NCBI GenBank assembly: GCA_002401945.1
Contig: NVUP01000006.1
Location: forward strand, 40,531 to 46,006
Source of the DNA: Paracoccaceae bacterium
Lineage (GTDB): Bacteria > Pseudomonadota > Alphaproteobacteria > Rhodobacterales > Rhodobacteraceae
Reading direction: 5' to 3'
DNA length: 5,476 nucleotides
Notes under the pieces: model-generated
Seen by the model: only the letters and a program-made list of their open reading frames with translations
What the model was told of the DNA's origin: nothing
The model's database searches: none
Shown here: positions 1 to 5,476 of the stretch, in pieces
Layout of the letters: each line of letters starts with the position of its first letter
Position numbering within the stretch: the first letter of the stretch is position 1
Position numbers and translations under genes: made by a program

Positions 1-372
1 CAGCCAGGTTGGTGGCAGGATAAACGTTAACTCTCCCGGTAAGCCGGTGTTTTCCAGCCCAACCCAAGTATTGACCAGCATGAACAGGCAATCCACCGTC
101 ACCAACGGCCAGACCATCCAACTGCGAATCCGCCCGGTACGTGCCATCCACACACCACCGACCCCGACCAGTAAATAGGAGAGCATGGTTGCAACCGCAA
201 ATAGCCACTGTCGGCGCAGGTAGTTTTCGGGCGAGAATTCACTGCCCTTCACGGTCAGAAAAAACATGGCCATCAAGCCCAGCGCGACCGCAATCCGCAG
301 CATCGAGACGGTTTGTTCCGCTTCCACTTCCGCCTGCTTCAGCAGTGCATTGTCCGGTATTAGTATGCTCAT
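1..372 (-). CDS. N-terminal part of a multi-pass membrane protein, possibly the membrane-sensor region of an adenylate/guanylate cyclase (partial, runs off left edge)
   Basis: An open frame of 124 codons starts with ATG at 372-370 and continues past the left edge without a stop. The two codons directly before this ATG are in-frame stops (TGA TAA, 378-373), so it is the earliest possible start; a weak GAGG at 387-384 lies 11 nt upstream. The translation begins MSILIPDNALLKQAEVEAEQ, a polar, probably cytoplasmic leader. Three likely membrane helices follow at about residues 26-42, 55-76 and 86-106, separated by short loops with Arg pairs (RR 53-54; RTGRIR 78-83). After the third helix comes a NTGLPG stretch (108-113) and a Pro/Trp-containing segment. 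That arrangement resembles, from memory, the N-terminal membrane domain of roseobacter class III adenylate/guanylate cyclases. No catalytic domain is visible, so the function is inference; an unrelated membrane sensor is also possible. It lies 90 bp downstream of rmuC, behind a hairpin, and may have its own promoter. Confidence 0.75.
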   Translation of the reverse strand, partial: MSILIPDNALLKQAEVEAEQTVSMLRIAVALGLMAMFFLTVKGSEFSPENYLRRQWLFAVATMLSYLLVGVGGVWMARTGRIRSWMVWPLVTVDCLFMLVNTWVGLENTGLPGELTFILPPTWL

Positions 373-388
373 TTATCAAATGGCCTCG

Positions 389-432
389 GTGACTTGATGG
401 TTTTGCGTGACTTAGAAAAGGTTTTACGTGGC
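389..432. repeat. Imperfect tandem repeat, about 2.3 copies of an 18-21 bp unit
   Basis: On the + strand, GTGACTTGATGGTTTTGC (389-406) is followed directly by a second, 21-bp version (407-427) that also begins GTGACTT and ends GGTTTTAC, then by a partial GTGGC (428-432). The segments GGTTTTGCGTG (399-409) and GGTTTTACGTG (420-430) match at 10 of 11 positions, 21 bp apart, which is two helical turns. The repeat sits between rmuC and the membrane-protein gene at 1-372, just upstream of the latter's start, and its distal end overlaps the left arm of the hairpin at 427-457. It could be a pair of binding sites on one face of the helix, or a simple slippage duplication. No regulator is recognised. 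Confidence 0.5.
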
Positions 433-457
433 TCGGCCTTAATTCCGCCGCGCCACG
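427..457 (-). terminator. Hairpin after rmuC, putative transcription terminator
   Basis: CGTGGC (427-432) pairs with GCCACG (452-457). After one mismatch, CGGC (434-437) pairs with GCCG (447-450), closing a 9-nt loop. A further GTTT/AAAC pairing (421-424 with 460-463) across a 2x2 internal loop would extend the stem into the rmuC stop codon. Read on the minus strand, the stem is followed by TAAAACCTTTTCT, so there is a short T-run but not an ideal one. Its position immediately after the stop of rmuC supports a terminator or mRNA 3'-end role. A regulatory hairpin for the next gene is the alternative. Confidence 0.45.
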
Positions 458-462
458 CCAAA

Positions 463-1863
463 CTATTCTTCCGACAGCAGGTCCGTCACCTGCCGAGCAT
501 CGCTTTCCACCTGTGCCGGGCTTGCCAGTTCTGATCCGGGGGCAACCACTCCCATGGACTCAAACTTACGCGCCGAGGGCAGCACCCGCGCCTCTAGCGA
601 GCCCACCGCCTTGTTGTAACTGCTGACCGACGAGGACAGCGCCCGCCCGACCGAGGCCAGATTGCTGGAGAATGTCACCAACCGTTTGTATAATTCCTTG
701 GCGGTTTCCTGCACTTCCAGTGCATTTTTGGCCATCTTTTCCTGCTGCCAGCCATAGGCAATGGATTTCACCAACGCCATCAGGGTTGTGGGCGTCGCGA
801 TCAAAATCTTGTTTTCAAACGCATATTCAATCAGCCCGGTGTCCACCTCGGCCGCCGCCGACACAAAGGTCTCGCCGGGGATGAACATCACCACAAAATC
901 CGGGGTCTCACCCAGCGCGCTCTGGTAGGCCTTGGAAGCCAGCTGTTTCACATGGGTGCGCACATGCCGCGCATGACGCTGCAGACACTCCTGTTGCAGC
1001 TCCGGGGTCTCTGCCTCCAGCGCATCCAGATAGCCATCCAGCGGCGTTTTGGCATCCACTACGATGCTTTTGCCACCGGGAATGCGCACAATCGCATCGG
1101 GACGGCGCAACCCATCATCGGTGGCCAGCGATTTCTCCAGATCATAATCCACATGCTCGGACATACCCGCCAGATCGAACACCTGCCGCAGCTGCATCTC
1201 GCCCCAGCGGCCGCGCGTCTTGGGGGCGCGCAGCGCCTGCACCAGCTTGCGGGTCTCGCCGCCCAGCGCCGCCTGCCCCTCGGTCAGGGCCTTCACCTGC
1301 TCGCGGATGGCACCATAAGCCTCGGTGCGGGCCTGCTCGATCTCTTTGATACGGTCGCCAAACTGACCCAGTTTCTCATCCAGCGGCTTGACCAGCCCCT
1401 CAATCGCCGCATGGCGCTTGGCCAGATCGGCATCTGCGGTCTGCGAGTGGGTCTTGAACCGTTCACTGACCAAAGACAGAAAACTCTCGGAATTCTGCTT
1501 CAGCACGCCGGAGGCCAAGGATTCGAATTTGTGGCCAAGCTGTTGGTTCATCTGCCGCAGCTCTTCCAGCCGCGCCTCATGCTCCCCCTTCAGCGCCCGC
1601 ACCTCGGCCTCGGCCTGATGCCGCGCCGCCAGTTCGCCATCCTTTAGATGACGCAGAGCAACAAGTTCGCCAGTCAGCTCGGGCACCCGCGCCACGTCCA
1701 CCTGCATTGAGGCACAGGTCTGGCGCAACTCGATATTCTCGTGCCGCAGGGCCTCAACCACAGTGGTCAACTTGCGGGACGACACCCAGAGCACCGCAAA
1801 CAAAACGGCTGCCGCAGCAAAGGCCAGTGCGGCCAGTGGCCACAGGGTAGGATCTATCTGCAC
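463..1863 (-). CDS. rmuC: DNA recombination protein RmuC (membrane-anchored, coiled-coil, nuclease-like)
   Basis: This 466-residue protein has the normal RmuC length and order. It has a single N-terminal membrane helix (about residues 8-28), a long Glu/Ala/Leu/Gln-rich coiled coil (about 30-200) and a conserved RmuC domain (about 205-430). Recognisable family motifs are GRWGE (218-222), RRPDAIV (253-259), VVDAK (268-272), FIPGE (327-331) and TPTTLMALVK (357-366). The pair D256 and D270-x-K272 fits a PD-(D/E)xK-like nuclease core. RmuC is known from E. coli as a factor limiting inversions at short inverted repeats; its biochemical activity is poorly defined. The start is GTG (1863-1861). It is preferred because AGGGAG (1876-1871) lies 7 nt upstream and the first internal Met (residue 53) would remove the membrane anchor. 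It starts 30 bp after the mutL stop with no terminator between them, so the two are very probably co-transcribed. The last codons run into the hairpin that probably ends the transcript. Confidence 0.96.
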   Translation of the reverse strand: MQIDPTLWPLAALAFAAAAVLFAVLWVSSRKLTTVVEALRHENIELRQTCASMQVDVARVPELTGELVALRHLKDGELAARHQAEAEVRALKGEHEARLEELRQMNQQLGHKFESLASGVLKQNSESFLSLVSERFKTHSQTADADLAKRHAAIEGLVKPLDEKLGQFGDRIKEIEQARTEAYGAIREQVKALTEGQAALGGETRKLVQALRAPKTRGRWGEMQLRQVFDLAGMSEHVDYDLEKSLATDDGLRRPDAIVRIPGGKSIVVDAKTPLDGYLDALEAETPELQQECLQRHARHVRTHVKQLASKAYQSALGETPDFVVMFIPGETFVSAAAEVDTGLIEYAFENKILIATPTTLMALVKSIAYGWQQEKMAKNALEVQETAKELYKRLVTFSSNLASVGRALSSSVSSYNKAVGSLEARVLPSARKFESMGVVAPGSELASPAQVESDARQVTDLLSEE

Positions 1864-1870
1864 GGGGAGG

Positions 1871-1876
1871 CTCCCT
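1871..1876 (-). promoter_or_regulatory. Ribosome binding site of rmuC (supports GTG start)
   Basis: AGGGAG on the minus strand lies 7 nt before the GTG at 1863-1861. It is a good Shine-Dalgarno match and fixes the start of rmuC at a GTG codon. It sits inside the 30-bp mutL-rmuC gap. Confidence 0.7.
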
Positions 1877-1893
1877 GTTTTGTGCTTTGACGC

Positions 1894-3786
1894 TTAGGTG
1901 CGCCCAAACAGCCGTTCAATATCGGCCAATTTCAATTCAACATAGGTGGGGCGGCCATGGTTGCACTGGCCGGAATGTGGCGTTGCCTCCATTTCGCGCA
2001 GCAGGGCGTTCATCTCTTCGCCGCGCATCCGTCGACCCGAGCGGATCGAGCCATGACAGGCGACCCGGCTCAGGATGGCCTCGACCTTGGCCTGCACCAA
2101 TTGGCTGCTGCCCTGGTCGTCCAGCTCGTCCAGAATATCCTTGATCATCGCCTCGGCGTTGACCTCGCCCAGAATCGCCGGGGTTTCGCGCACCGCCACG
2201 GCACTGCCGCCAAAGGGCTCGATGCCCAGACCAAATCTTGCCAACTCGTCGGCCACCTCCAGCAACCTGGCGCAGTCGTTCTCGCTCAGCTCGACAATCT
2301 CGGGGATCAGCAGTGCCTGCGCCGCCACGCCGTTTTCCGCCATCTGGCGCTTTAACTTTTCATAGACCAGCCGCTCATGCGCCGCGTGTTGATCCACAAT
2401 CACCATACCGTCGAGGGTCTGGGCGATGATATAGTTTTCATGCACCTGCCCGCGTGCCGCACCCAGCGGCAGATGCTCGGCCCCGGGCACAGTATCCTCA
2501 CCCGCATGTGACCCCGGCCCCGGGGCATCGATCAGCTGACCGCTATAACTGTCTGCAAGCTCTGCAAAACCCATGCTGGACGCAGGGTCAGCCGGGCGCT
2601 GACCGGCATAAGATGCGCCGCGCGCGCCCATCGACGGACGTTCCATCTGATAAACCCGTGGTGCGCCGCTGGCGGTGGGCTGTTCCGGCCGCATCGCGCC
2701 CAGGGTGGCGCCACCGACGGTCGAGGAGGCCCGGTGTCCCGCCTCGGCCAGCGCGTGGCGCAGGGCGGTGACGATCAAACCGCGGGCAAGGCCCGGATCC
2801 CGAAACCGCACCTCGGATTTGGCCGGGTGCACATTGACGTCAACCATCTCGGGGTCGCAATCCAGGAACAAGGCCGCCACCGGATGGCGGTCGCGGCTGA
2901 GGAAATCAAAATAGGCGCCGCGCAGGGCCCCCTGCAGCATCTTGTCCTTCACCGGGCGGGTGTTGACAAACAGGTACTGCGCCACCGCGGCGCCGCGTGA
3001 ATAGGTTGGCAACGCCGCATAGCCGTACAGCCGGATGCCGTCGCGACTGGCGTCGATCTTCAGCGCGTTTTCGGCAAAGTCACGTCCCAGCACCGAGGCC
3101 AGCCGCCCGTGCAGCGCATCAAACAGATCACCGCTCAGCGGATCGGCGCGAAAGGTGACCCGCCCCTGGCCGCCGCCCGAGACATCGCGCAGGGTGAAGC
3201 CAATCGACGGCTCTGCCATCGCCAGCCGTTTCACCACATCCGAGATCGCCTGCGATTCAGCCCGGTCGGTGCGCATGAATTTCAACCGCGCTGGGGTGGC
3301 GTAAAACAGGTCAGCCAGCTCCACCACGGTGCCGGAGCGCCGCGCCGCCGGGCGCACTGGCTCCACTTGACCACCCGCCACCCGGATCGTCGCCGCCTCG
3401 TACCCCTTGGCACGGCTGGTGATGCTCAACCGGCCCACCGCGCCCAGACTGGGCAGCGCCTCGCCGCGAAAACCAAAGGTGTGAATGTTCAGCAGATCCG
3501 AGCCGTCAATTTTTGAGGTGGCATGACGCGACAACGCCAGCGGCAGATCCTCGGGGGACATGCCATAACCATCATCAGTCACCCGGATCAGTGTTTTGCC
3601 GCCATCGGCAATGTCGATGGAAATGCGGGTGGCGCCCGCATCAATGGCGTTTTCAACCAGCTCCTTGACCGCCGAGGCTGGCCGTTCCACCACCTCTCCC
3701 GCCGCGATCCGGTTGATCGCCATATCATCCAACTGGCGGATAACTGGGCGCGAGGTGTCGCGGATTTGGGGGTCGGGGGTGCTCAT
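1894..3786 (-). CDS. mutL: DNA mismatch repair protein MutL (endonuclease-type)
   Basis: This 630-residue protein is a complete MutL, coupling mismatch recognition by MutS to strand removal. The N-terminal GHKL ATPase covers about residues 15-345. It has KELVEN (41-46; E42 and N46 match the catalytic Glu and Mg-binding Asn of E. coli MutL), DDGYGM (71-76), FGFRGEAL (104-111) and VNVHPAKSEVRF (317-328). A Gly/Ala/Pro/Ser-rich linker follows (about 350-445). The C-terminal dimerisation/endonuclease domain (about 447-630) carries DQHAAHERLVYE (465-476), which fits DQHA(x)2E(x)4E, together with ACHGS (576-580) and CNHGRP (608-613). It therefore belongs to the nicking MutL class found in bacteria without MutH. 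The ATG at 3786 is the only start in frame after a TAA at 3852-3850, and the next Met (22) would cut into the conserved IRQL segment. There is no clear Shine-Dalgarno before it. It follows the metal-permease genes by 75 bp and precedes rmuC by 30 bp. Confidence 0.98.
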   Translation of the reverse strand: MSTPDPQIRDTSRPVIRQLDDMAINRIAAGEVVERPASAVKELVENAIDAGATRISIDIADGGKTLIRVTDDGYGMSPEDLPLALSRHATSKIDGSDLLNIHTFGFRGEALPSLGAVGRLSITSRAKGYEAATIRVAGGQVEPVRPAARRSGTVVELADLFYATPARLKFMRTDRAESQAISDVVKRLAMAEPSIGFTLRDVSGGGQGRVTFRADPLSGDLFDALHGRLASVLGRDFAENALKIDASRDGIRLYGYAALPTYSRGAAVAQYLFVNTRPVKDKMLQGALRGAYFDFLSRDRHPVAALFLDCDPEMVDVNVHPAKSEVRFRDPGLARGLIVTALRHALAEAGHRASSTVGGATLGAMRPEQPTASGAPRVYQMERPSMGARGASYAGQRPADPASSMGFAELADSYSGQLIDAPGPGSHAGEDTVPGAEHLPLGAARGQVHENYIIAQTLDGMVIVDQHAAHERLVYEKLKRQMAENGVAAQALLIPEIVELSENDCARLLEVADELARFGLGIEPFGGSAVAVRETPAILGEVNAEAMIKDILDELDDQGSSQLVQAKVEAILSRVACHGSIRSGRRMRGEEMNALLREMEATPHSGQCNHGRPTYVELKLADIERLFGRT

Positions 3787-3789
3787 ACC

Positions 3790-3801
3790 GCTAAATTTAG
3801 C
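3790..3801. promoter_or_regulatory. 12-bp perfect palindrome overlapping the mutL start region (possible operator)
   Basis: GCTAAATTTAGC reads the same on both strands and ends 3 bp before the mutL ATG. It overlaps the last bases of the proposed -10 element and the expected transcription start, the position of a classical repressor site. It does not clearly match an operator I know, so the role is inference. Chance occurrence is possible. Confidence 0.35.
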
Positions 3802-3827
3802 ATAATCCGGCGATTCTGCCAGCTCAA
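3799..3827 (-). promoter_or_regulatory. Putative sigma-70-like promoter for mutL-rmuC
   Basis: On the minus strand, TTGAGC (3827-3822, 4 of 6 with TTGACA) is separated by exactly 17 bp from TATGCT (3804-3799, 4 of 6 with TATAAT). Transcription would start near 3790-3793, only a few bases before the mutL ATG, giving an almost leaderless message. That would agree with the lack of a Shine-Dalgarno there. The permease genes end at 3862 without an obvious terminator, so mutL may also receive read-through. Confidence 0.4.
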
Positions 3828-3861
3828 AACCCGCAGCACAGCCCCCCGGTTACCCAGTATG

Positions 3862-4791
3862 CTACACCCCGACCGGTGCGCCGCTGCGGCTGCGGCAGGG
3901 GCCAAACCGGGCGGCAACTGCCAGCATCAGCCCCGACACGGTGGCAATCATTCCCGCCGCGCTGACCGCATCCTGACCACCCAGCCACAGCGGTCCATAG
4001 CCCGCCAGCACATATCCCAGGGTTGCCGAGATCACCGCAAAGCCCACACTCCAGCCCACCTGTCCCTCCAGATGGTTGGTCATCATCCGCGCCGCAGCGG
4101 GTGGGCAGATGAACATGGCAATGACAATGATCGAGCCCACCGCATCAAAGGCCGCCACCGCCGCCACCGCTGCGGTGATCACCAGCGCCAACCCCAGCAG
4201 ATTGGTGCGGATGCCCAGGGTGCGGGCAAAGCCCTCGTCAAAGGTCGAGATTTTCAGCACCCGCCAGAACAGCGCGATGAACAGGGTGACCGCCAGCAGC
4301 GTCAGCGCCATGCGCAGCAGCTCCACCGGCAGATGCGCCAATGCGTCAATATCCAGCAGCGACGACCAGCCCACGGCATCCAGCCAGATCAGGCTCTCCA
4401 GATTGCCGTACAGCGCGTGTTCCACATCCAGATGCACCGCCGAGGTATCGGTTTGTTCCAGCAGCAGCACCCCGCCGGCAAACATGGTGGTGAACACCAC
4501 CCCCATTGCCGCGCCGGGCTCAATCCGGCCCAGTCGGCGAATCGCTTCGATCAAAATAACCGCAACCACCGCCGCGCCCGCCGCGCCCAGCATCATTGGT
4601 CCGGCGGTAATGGCGCCGGTCAGCAGGAAAGCCACCACAATGCCCGGCAAAACCACATGGCTGATGGCATCACCGATCAGCGCCTGCTTGCGCAGCAGCA
4701 GGAAATTCCCCGGCAGCGCACAGGCGACGGCAGCAAAGATCCCAATCAACAGCGGCGTCAGCGACAGGGGCACAAATTCTTCACCGCTCAT
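3862..4791 (-). CDS. Metal (Mn/Zn/Fe) ABC transporter permease, TroD/MntD-like
   Basis: This 309-residue hydrophobic protein has about eight to nine predicted membrane helices (roughly 14-34, 45-60, 65-85, 94-112, 160-177, 196-215, 217-235, 246-265, 275-295), typical of the ABC-3 metal permease family in length and layout. Family hallmarks are GDAISHVVLPGI (40-51), the EPGAAMGVVFT segment (91-101), LDVEHALYGNLESL (121-134), the ATPase-coupling segment TFDEGFARTLG (183-193) and FDAVGSIIVIAMFICPPAAAR (215-235, in parts). It would pair with the upstream permease to form the inner-membrane channel of a divalent-metal importer; the metal cannot be told from the sequence here. The ATG overlaps the stop of the upstream gene (ATGA, 4791-4788) and has AGGAG 8 nt upstream, implying translational coupling. 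The C-terminus after the last helix is a short Arg-rich tail. It is the last gene of the transporter cluster, 75 bp before mutL. Confidence 0.93.
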   Translation of the reverse strand: MSGEEFVPLSLTPLLIGIFAAVACALPGNFLLLRKQALIGDAISHVVLPGIVVAFLLTGAITAGPMMLGAAGAAVVAVILIEAIRRLGRIEPGAAMGVVFTTMFAGGVLLLEQTDTSAVHLDVEHALYGNLESLIWLDAVGWSSLLDIDALAHLPVELLRMALTLLAVTLFIALFWRVLKISTFDEGFARTLGIRTNLLGLALVITAAVAAVAAFDAVGSIIVIAMFICPPAAARMMTNHLEGQVGWSVGFAVISATLGYVLAGYGPLWLGGQDAVSAAGMIATVSGLMLAVAARFGPCRSRSGAPVGV

Positions 4792-5476
4792 GCCAATATC
4801 TCCTGTGGAGCGCCAATGCGGCGGTCAATTTCGACGATCTGATCGCGGGTCAGCACAGATTCGATCTGCCGTAATCCGTCATACAGCGCTGCTGCGGCCT
4901 CATGTGTCTGATCGCTGCGCACCACCGCCCAGCGATGTTCGTCGCGCAATGCCTTGGCGGCGCGGGCCTTGCCCTTGGTGGTGGCAACACCATCCGCGCG
5001 CACCAGCCCCCCCCGACGCAGCAGGCGCAGAGTCAAGTTTTCATAGATCGGTTGGCCCTGGGCCAGCGCCAGCAAGCCCTGCCGCAGATGTACCCGACGC
5101 TGAAACCGCAGATGCCGCAGGATCACCGCCAGCACGCCTCGGTTGGGGGCAAACAGCAGCGAGATCATAAACAGCGCAAAGCTCATCAGCACAATGATTG
5201 GCCCGGTGGGCAGGTTGGGGGCCGAGGCCGACAGCGCCGCACCAACATAGGCCGACACCCCGCCGAACAGCCCCGCCAGCAGCACCACATGCTCCGAGCG
5301 TTCGGACCAGAACCGCGCGGTCACAGCGGGGATAATCAGCAGGGCCACAATCAGGATCAGCCCGACGATTTTCAGCCCCACAACGGTGACCGCCATCACC
5401 AGCCCCATCATCGCCATGTCGATCTTGCTGACCGGCAGGCCACGGGCGGCAGCATATTCTGGGTCAAAAGCCACCA
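4788..5476 (-). CDS. Metal ABC transporter permease with C-terminal winged-helix-like domain, TroC/MntC-like (partial, 5' end beyond right edge)
   Basis: The frame is open to the right edge. The first potential start seen (GTG at 5474-5472) is internal, because the visible protein begins with the FDPEYAAARGLP coupling segment that normally lies near residue 180 of ABC-3 permeases. About 228 residues are visible (numbered here from that GTG). They comprise membrane segments at about 22-51, 63-84 and 90-109, with the family-typical APNLPTGP (85-92) and LLFAPNRG (106-113), then a soluble tail of about 115 residues. The tail resembles a DtxR-type winged helix: TLRLLRRGGLVRADG (148-162), a Lys/Arg-rich helix with HRW (180-182), and QIESVLTRDQIVEID (203-217). 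Such fusions are known in TroC-type permeases and in chlamydial YtgCR. The tail stops soon after IGAP (220-223), without the longer His-rich ending I expect in some relatives. Its gene overlaps the next permease by 4 bp; the substrate-binding protein and ATPase genes are expected upstream, outside the window. Confidence 0.92.
   Translation of the reverse strand, partial: VAFDPEYAAARGLPVSKIDMAMMGLVMAVTVVGLKIVGLILIVALLIIPAVTARFWSERSEHVVLLAGLFGGVSAYVGAALSASAPNLPTGPIIVLMSFALFMISLLFAPNRGVLAVILRHLRFQRRVHLRQGLLALAQGQPIYENLTLRLLRRGGLVRADGVATTKGKARAAKALRDEHRWAVVRSDQTHEAAAALYDGLRQIESVLTRDQIVEIDRRIGAPQEILA
4800..4804 (-). promoter_or_regulatory. Ribosome binding site of the second permease, inside the first permease gene
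   Basis: AGGAG on the minus strand lies 8 nt before the ATG at 4791-4789 and within the last codons of the upstream permease. It supports the chosen start and translational coupling across the ATGA overlap. Confidence 0.7.

Noticed and set aside
141..392. Plus-strand open frame (83 codons) over the partial membrane-protein gene
   Set aside because: It is Pro/Arg/Ser-rich with no family resemblance, and it lies opposite a frame with clear membrane helices and a well-defined start.
952..1647. Plus-strand open frame (231 codons) antisense to rmuC
   Set aside because: It lies wholly inside rmuC, is Leu/Gln/Arg-rich with no motif, and mirrors the coiled-coil codons of the real gene.
3813..3817. 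GANTC (CcrM-type methylation) site in the spacer of the mutL promoter
   Set aside because: GANTC also occurs at many other places in the window, including inside genes, about as often as a 4-base specificity predicts. One copy in a promoter is not evidence of methylation control.
3830..3861. Possible terminator after the second permease
   Set aside because: Only a 4-bp AACC/GGTT pairing around a large G-rich loop could be found, with a single TTTT after it. It is too weak to call.
3523..4842. Long plus-strand open frame (439 codons) antisense to the mutL start and the second permease
   Set aside because: Its translation is dominated by His, Gln, Arg and Asn, with no recognisable domain, and it crosses two well-supported genes and their intergenic gap. 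It is the expected shadow of GC-rich coding sequence on the other strand.
4076..5170. Plus-strand open frame (364 codons) antisense to both permeases
   Set aside because: It is Ser/Thr/Ala/Arg-rich, low-complexity and without family motifs; it also overlaps the other antisense frame. It is a shadow of the permease genes.

Overview
The window is a compact, GC-rich stretch in which every supported gene lies on the minus strand, so the biological reading order runs from high to low coordinates. Protein features (a MutL with the nuclease motif, an RmuC, paired TroC/TroD-type permeases) and the base composition suggest an alphaproteobacterium, most likely of the Rhodobacterales/Roseobacter type. 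That placement comes from recalled family resemblance, not from a search.

In transcription order, the right end (4788-5476) holds the C-terminal part of a metal ABC transporter permease of the TroC/MntC type. Its membrane domain is followed by a cytoplasmic tail resembling a winged-helix/DtxR-like domain. It overlaps by 4 bp (ATGA) the second permease (3862-4791, TroD/MntD type). Together they would form the membrane channel of a Mn/Zn/Fe importer, whose binding protein and ATPase genes should lie beyond the right edge.

A 75-bp gap (3787-3861) follows, with no convincing terminator. It holds a plausible sigma-70-like promoter and a 12-bp perfect palindrome just ahead of mutL. mutL (1894-3786) encodes a full-length mismatch repair protein with an intact ATPase and an intact endonuclease motif. 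Only 30 bp later comes rmuC (463-1863, GTG start), a membrane-anchored coiled-coil protein with a nuclease-like domain. These two look co-transcribed as a genome-maintenance pair.

The 90-bp gap after rmuC (373-462) contains a strong imperfect hairpin, probably a terminator, and an imperfect tandem repeat. Beyond it, the left edge (1-372) holds the first 124 codons of a multi-pass membrane protein. This resembles the membrane-sensor N-terminus of roseobacter adenylate/guanylate cyclases, but its catalytic part is outside the window.

No stretch above 300 bases lacks a gene. I see no tRNA, rRNA, CRISPR array, insertion sequence or phage gene. The region looks like ordinary chromosomal core; I did not find a convincing undescribed system, and the findings are modest points worth checking.
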